This document shows positions 21,327 to 24,626 of a stretch of 24,626 nucleotides of DNA, in pieces. Numbering within the stretch: the stretch's first letter is position 1; each line of letters opens with the position of its first letter. The position numbers were made by a program, and so were the translations under genes. This stretch comes from Planoprotostelium fungivorum. Its lineage: Eukaryota; Evosea; Variosea; Cavosteliida; Cavosteliaceae. The notes below the pieces were generated by a model. That model did not search any database. It worked only from the letters and a program-made list of their open reading frames with translations, and was not told the origin of the DNA. The stretch lies in contig MDYQ01000320.1 of NCBI GenBank assembly GCA_003024175.1, positions 1-24,626 of the forward strand, read 5' to 3'.

Positions 21327-22915
21327 ATGATCCGCAGTCCATTTTGTTTTGGCGGTAAACTGAATGGAGGGCAGACGACAACGGAAACATTTACGACGAA
21401 ATATAAGATGAAGTCCAGCGGTAGCCGAGAAGTCATTCTGGGTAAATCAAGTATGGATGGTGCAGTGGACATTATCCGTGGGATTGTGGGAGACATGATG
21501 ACGGAGGAGAGGATCAAGATGTTCTTATTGGGGGCGGACGGAGACACAGAGATCGCTCTGAACCATGCATTGAATTACATAGAAAAAGAGCCGAGAGGTG
21601 AGAAATCACTTGGATCATGTAGATTCTGACCCTCTTCACAGGGGATACCTCTGCAGCTCTTCAGAAATTATTAGAAGGCCTGGCAGAAGAGGTCAAATGC
21701 AGTATCTGCTTGGGTTATCTTTCACAACCCGTGGCCCTTCATTGCCTCCATTCCTTCTGTTTAGATTGTATAAAAGAATACGGTGAGAGGAGGTATCTCT
21801 CCATCACACCATTCTCACATGTTCACAGCCAGCACCAACTGCATCTCTTGCCCCCTCTGTAGAAAACAATCTCCATTGGACGAGAGGGGTGTGGAGGGTC
21901 TAAAGCAGAACAGCTCACTGGCCAATATCATCGACAAACTGAGAAGTTCGCAGGCCACGAGATTATGTGGTGAGAAGCTCTCTCTTCCTCCATCCAATCA
22001 CCATCATGTCCATCGTGTTTCATCACGTCTACATCGATCATCGCCTGACCTCCACAGGTGAATGCGAAGAGGTTGTCTGTTCCGTCTACTGCGTCGAGTG
22101 TGGCAACTTCCTCTGTGAGGACTGTGAACGCAGGACCCACGCCAACTCAAAGAACAGACACCAATGCAAGCCATTCGAAGACGTCTACACGAAAGACACC
22201 GTCTTCCTTCCCCGAAAGGTGATCGTCACCTCCAACATCCAATTCCATCATCAGCATCATCGATGGCATCTGACGTTCGTCATTACAGATCGGACACCAG
22301 AGATGGAGGCCCGAATATGCTCTCTCCTTCAACATCAAAGCCGAGCAATGCGAAGACATCCTTCATCACTGGCTGGGTGAACTTTGGTTCGCACCGTTCC
22401 ATCTCGAGAGCCGAGTGCAGACGATCTCTTTAGAATCTGTCTTCCTCCCCTTCTGGCAGTACAACTGTCCACTATCTCATCGCAAGAAGGACGAGCACGT
22501 CTTACCTACGGCGACACCGTCCAGAGACATCCTCTTACTCGCATCTCGCGATGTAGATCATCACATTGCACCCGTCCATCACTCCATCGATCACCCTCTC
22601 ATCCCGCTCACTGGACTCAACACGAGCAAGACTCGCGTGGCCCGCATAGACAGGTCCGCAGAGAGAGCTTGGCAGGAAGTCAACCTGTCAGCCGCAGAGA
22701 AGGTCACAGCGACACCGACACGTGCGGCGGTTGTCTTCTTACCCTGCTATAGAGGCTGCTACACGTACAGAGATAGAGAGTACCAGTTTGTCGTGTGTGG
22801 AGTGACTGGCAAGTGCAGGGGAGAGAGGCCATACTCTTACGGGAAATTGTCCATCGCGACGGGATTGGGTGCCGCCATCAGCATCTTCACTTCAACGAGG
22901 ATCGCGAACACTTGA
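21327..22915 (+). CDS. UBA-like/RING/B-box protein, putative E3 ubiquitin ligase
   Basis: Model: exons 21327-21597, 21642-21782, 21829-21969, 22058-22218 and 22289-22915, 446 residues. Residues about 58-85 (MMTEERIKMFLLGADGDTEI) resemble a UBA-like helical domain of the type seen at the N-terminus of Rad5/HLTF-like ligases. A complete C3HC4 RING follows: Cys110, Cys113, Cys125, His127, Cys130, Cys133, Cys145 and Cys148. Then comes a B-box-like zinc site around residues 184-221 (VYCVECGNFLCEDC, RRTH, NRHQC). The last 200 residues contain LPFWQYNCPLSH and LPCYRGCYTYRDREY with GVTGKCRGERPYS, a pattern I associate with the domain that follows TFIIB-type zinc ribbons in some prokaryotic proteins. 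E3 activity is inferred from the intact RING; substrates are unknown. The ATG at 21327 is the first in frame, and Met28 (21408) is an alternative. Confidence 0.82.
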
Positions 22916-23583
22916 TGTAAATAGACGAATGTAGAAGGTGTCGATGATGTGAGATGATGTGGTTGTGATGTGATTCGATTGACGGCCGATTTAGAGATGT
23001 GATGGTGATATGATGATACGATGAGGTCGAGAGAGAACGGGAGACACGAATCATGTATTACATCTCATCTGCCGCCATCGTGCTGACGTTCGCAGATGGT
23101 TCATTTATGGATTACATCTTCCTTGAGCCGTTTCATCGTCAGTGTCGAATCCCATCTCTGTATACATCTGTGCTCCATGTTGTTGATTCATCGTTCGTTG
23201 CATCGCCGAGAGGCTCAAAAAATTCGTCTCACTACCTCTGCAGGAGTAGACAGTGTGTAAGTTGTGATAATTGTTGTCAGCGAAACACCCATCTCATTTC
23301 GGTCATCAGGTGGATCATCTTTCAACTGTACAAGGGCGTTGATCTATCGATGTCACACCATTGGCGACATTACAGAGAGAATCTATGAGACTATTATGGG
23401 TGTGTAATATACACGATGAGAAGATCTCCTCTACTCGAGTTCGCTTGGATCTTTGTGTCTTAAACGACGAGTGTGATGGTTAAGCGTCTATCTTGTAAAA
23501 CGTTCGTGGATGTGAAATCGTATGAGAAGATCACTCGATCGTCACAGCAGACAGAATCCACAGAGCCCTCAAACGCTTTATTC
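22916..23583. other. Convergent 668-bp spacer between the RING gene and MTFP1
   Basis: Both flanking genes end here. One open frame, 23053-23388 (+, 111 codons, MYYISSAAIVLTFADG...), includes a CRSRQCVSCDNC cysteine cluster. I recognise no family, it lacks supporting splice structure, and its composition is ordinary for the spacer. I treat it as unproven. The spacer is GATGATG-rich near 22940-23030. Confidence 0.45.
23577..23582 (-). other. Poly(A) signal AATAAA of the MTFP1-like gene
   Basis: On the - strand the stop TGA (23586-23584) is followed one base later by AATAAA. The 3' UTR would therefore be very short, in line with the compact gene style of this genome. Confidence 0.6.
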
Positions 23584-24620
23584 TCATTTTGTATTCTTCT
23601 CGTCTTGCATGATCTCGACGATGTCCTGCGGGGGATCAGTTTTAGACATGAGACAACACATGATTCACCTTCGCCTTCTCTGCGATGGCTCCAGAGTACC
23701 TTGGATCGCCAGGAAAGAGAGCCGGTGTCTTCTCTTCGTCTTTCTTCTTGTCGAAAAACTTCTCTTCTCCATACTCCCAGACTGTTGTCTTCAGTTCGAC
23801 GTGTCGTCATGAATGAATGTAGAAGATGCATTCGGATGAGATGGCTCACCCTTGTCAACGACCATCTCTGTCGGGTGATCAAAGAGGAAGGGAAGAGCTG
23901 GAACGACAGCGAGTCCCAACACTGTGGGACCCCAAGCTCTAACGGCGGGTGCAGATGATTCTGTTTCAAACGTAAATGATGATTCGTATGACCATCGATC
24001 TCTCACTCTGGAAGACCTTGGCAGAATGCTTGACGACGGAATGGATGGTGAGGGCTGGTAGCAGCATGCTGGCCACACCCTGGAAGATGGCTCGCTTAGC
24101 CATCATTCCACCCACGGTAGAGGGATCCTTCTGCAGTTTCCATGCTTTGTATCCTGTTCGAAATGTGTGAGTCCATCTGGATGTTTGGTATCTGACGATT
24201 CCATCGATTCGATTTAGATCACACCTTCCCAGGAGACATCGCCAGCGAGATACATCCAACTGATGGCATATGTTGCTGTTACGAAAGCGGGTTTGATGAT
24301 GGGTCTAAAGGCCTCACCCACGTCCGATGTGTAAGCGAGGTATCTGTGAATGTGAATAGAAGTAAGGGGCCACGGACTCTACCTCGAAGATGCAGTGACG
24401 AGGGTACGATAGCGAGCCAAGTATGCAAGATATCTGGCATTACTTTCAACTGTATCGATAGGTGCTGGGATGTTCTCTTTGATTCCTCCCGACTGTATTA
24501 GACGTCAGCCATCTGTATTAGCATGCTTCTGAATCTATATACTTTGTCGATGGCCTCTGCCACGAGGGCAGGTGAAGGATTGGGAGCAGTGGTGTTGGGT
24601 TTGTTTGTCCCTGAGTTCAT
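23584..24620 (-). CDS. MTFP1-like: Mitochondrial fission process protein 1 (MTP18 family)
   Basis: Exons from the start: 24620-24543, 24492-24383, 24343-24225, 24153-24007, 23960-23850, 23781-23669 and 23625-23584, 239 residues, complete, with the ATG six bases inside the window edge. Family landmarks are RYLAYTSDVGEAFRP followed by a first hydrophobic segment (ATYAISWMYLAGDVS), and GGMMAKRAIFQGVASMLLPA then LTIHSVVKHSAKVF as a second. A third hydrophobic segment is LGLAVVPALPFLFDHPTE. MTP18/MTFP1 is an integral inner-membrane mitochondrial protein that promotes fission. Beyond the animal-type core this protein has a charged C-terminal extension (EEKFFDKKKDEEKTPALF, ending DEKNTK) and an N-terminal lead of about 60 residues. 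It converges on the RING gene. Assignment rests on the VGEAFRP, QxxASxxLPxxTI and FxFDHPxE-type motifs. Confidence 0.88.
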
Positions 24621-24626
24621 GTTGTT

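Noticed and set aside
23053-23388. 111-codon open frame in the RING/MTFP1 spacer as a gene
   Set aside because: No family is recognised, no splice partners or paralogs are present, and it lies in a short convergent spacer; kept only as a note.
1-24626. tRNA, rRNA or riboswitch genes
   Set aside because: No cloverleaf, conserved A/B boxes with proper spacing, or rRNA-like conserved stretches were found on reading both strands; a covariance search was not possible.

Overview
This is nuclear DNA from a compact, intron-rich unicellular eukaryote. Genes are broken by very short introns, about 37-165 nt, mostly 38-60. Most donors read GTGAG and acceptors read CAG, and spacers between convergent genes can be as short as 52 nt. 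Base composition and gene style would suit a free-living amoebozoan such as a variosean or protostelid amoeba, but that placement is inference. No rRNA, tRNA, CRISPR or bacterial signal was found.

Region 1 (1-4431, + strand) holds the 3' end of one copy and then one complete copy (copy A) of a large membrane-protein family. Region 2 (4484-7519) is an island of two housekeeping-type genes: an ALDH7/antiquitin aldehyde dehydrogenase on the - strand, and a thioredoxin-like protein on the + strand that diverges from it. Region 3 (7574-20830, - strand) holds three more complete copies of the family (B, C, D). Each family protein has a signal peptide, a Cys-rich cap, a right-handed parallel beta-helix ectodomain with Pmp-like repeats, a Cys-rich juxtamembrane module, seven to nine membrane helices, and a short tail that usually ends in a YEPL-type motif. 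The four complete copies share a 13-exon plan with identical intron phases (copy A has lost part of exon 2) and encode about 1051-1055 residues. Their 3' halves, introns included, are nearly identical at DNA level, while their ectodomains have diverged. I read this as a recently amplified and partly homogenised surface-protein array.

Region 4 (21327-24620) has a + strand gene for a UBA-like/RING/B-box protein with a zinc-ribbon-partner-like C-terminal domain. Convergent with it, on the - strand, is an MTFP1/MTP18 mitochondrial fission process protein.

Four structural oddities stand out. (i) Gene B contains a 751/748-bp direct duplication meeting at a single N (9889); splice phases argue it is an unmerged contig overlap. 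(ii) A 136-bp MITE with perfect 22-bp terminal inverted repeats and TA target-site duplications lies between genes B and C. (iii) Gene D has a TGA in a conserved exon that a donor six bases upstream would remove. (iv) A 26-bp perfect palindrome with CCAAT boxes lies upstream of gene A. All exon boundaries were derived by hand from splice consensus and paralog comparison.
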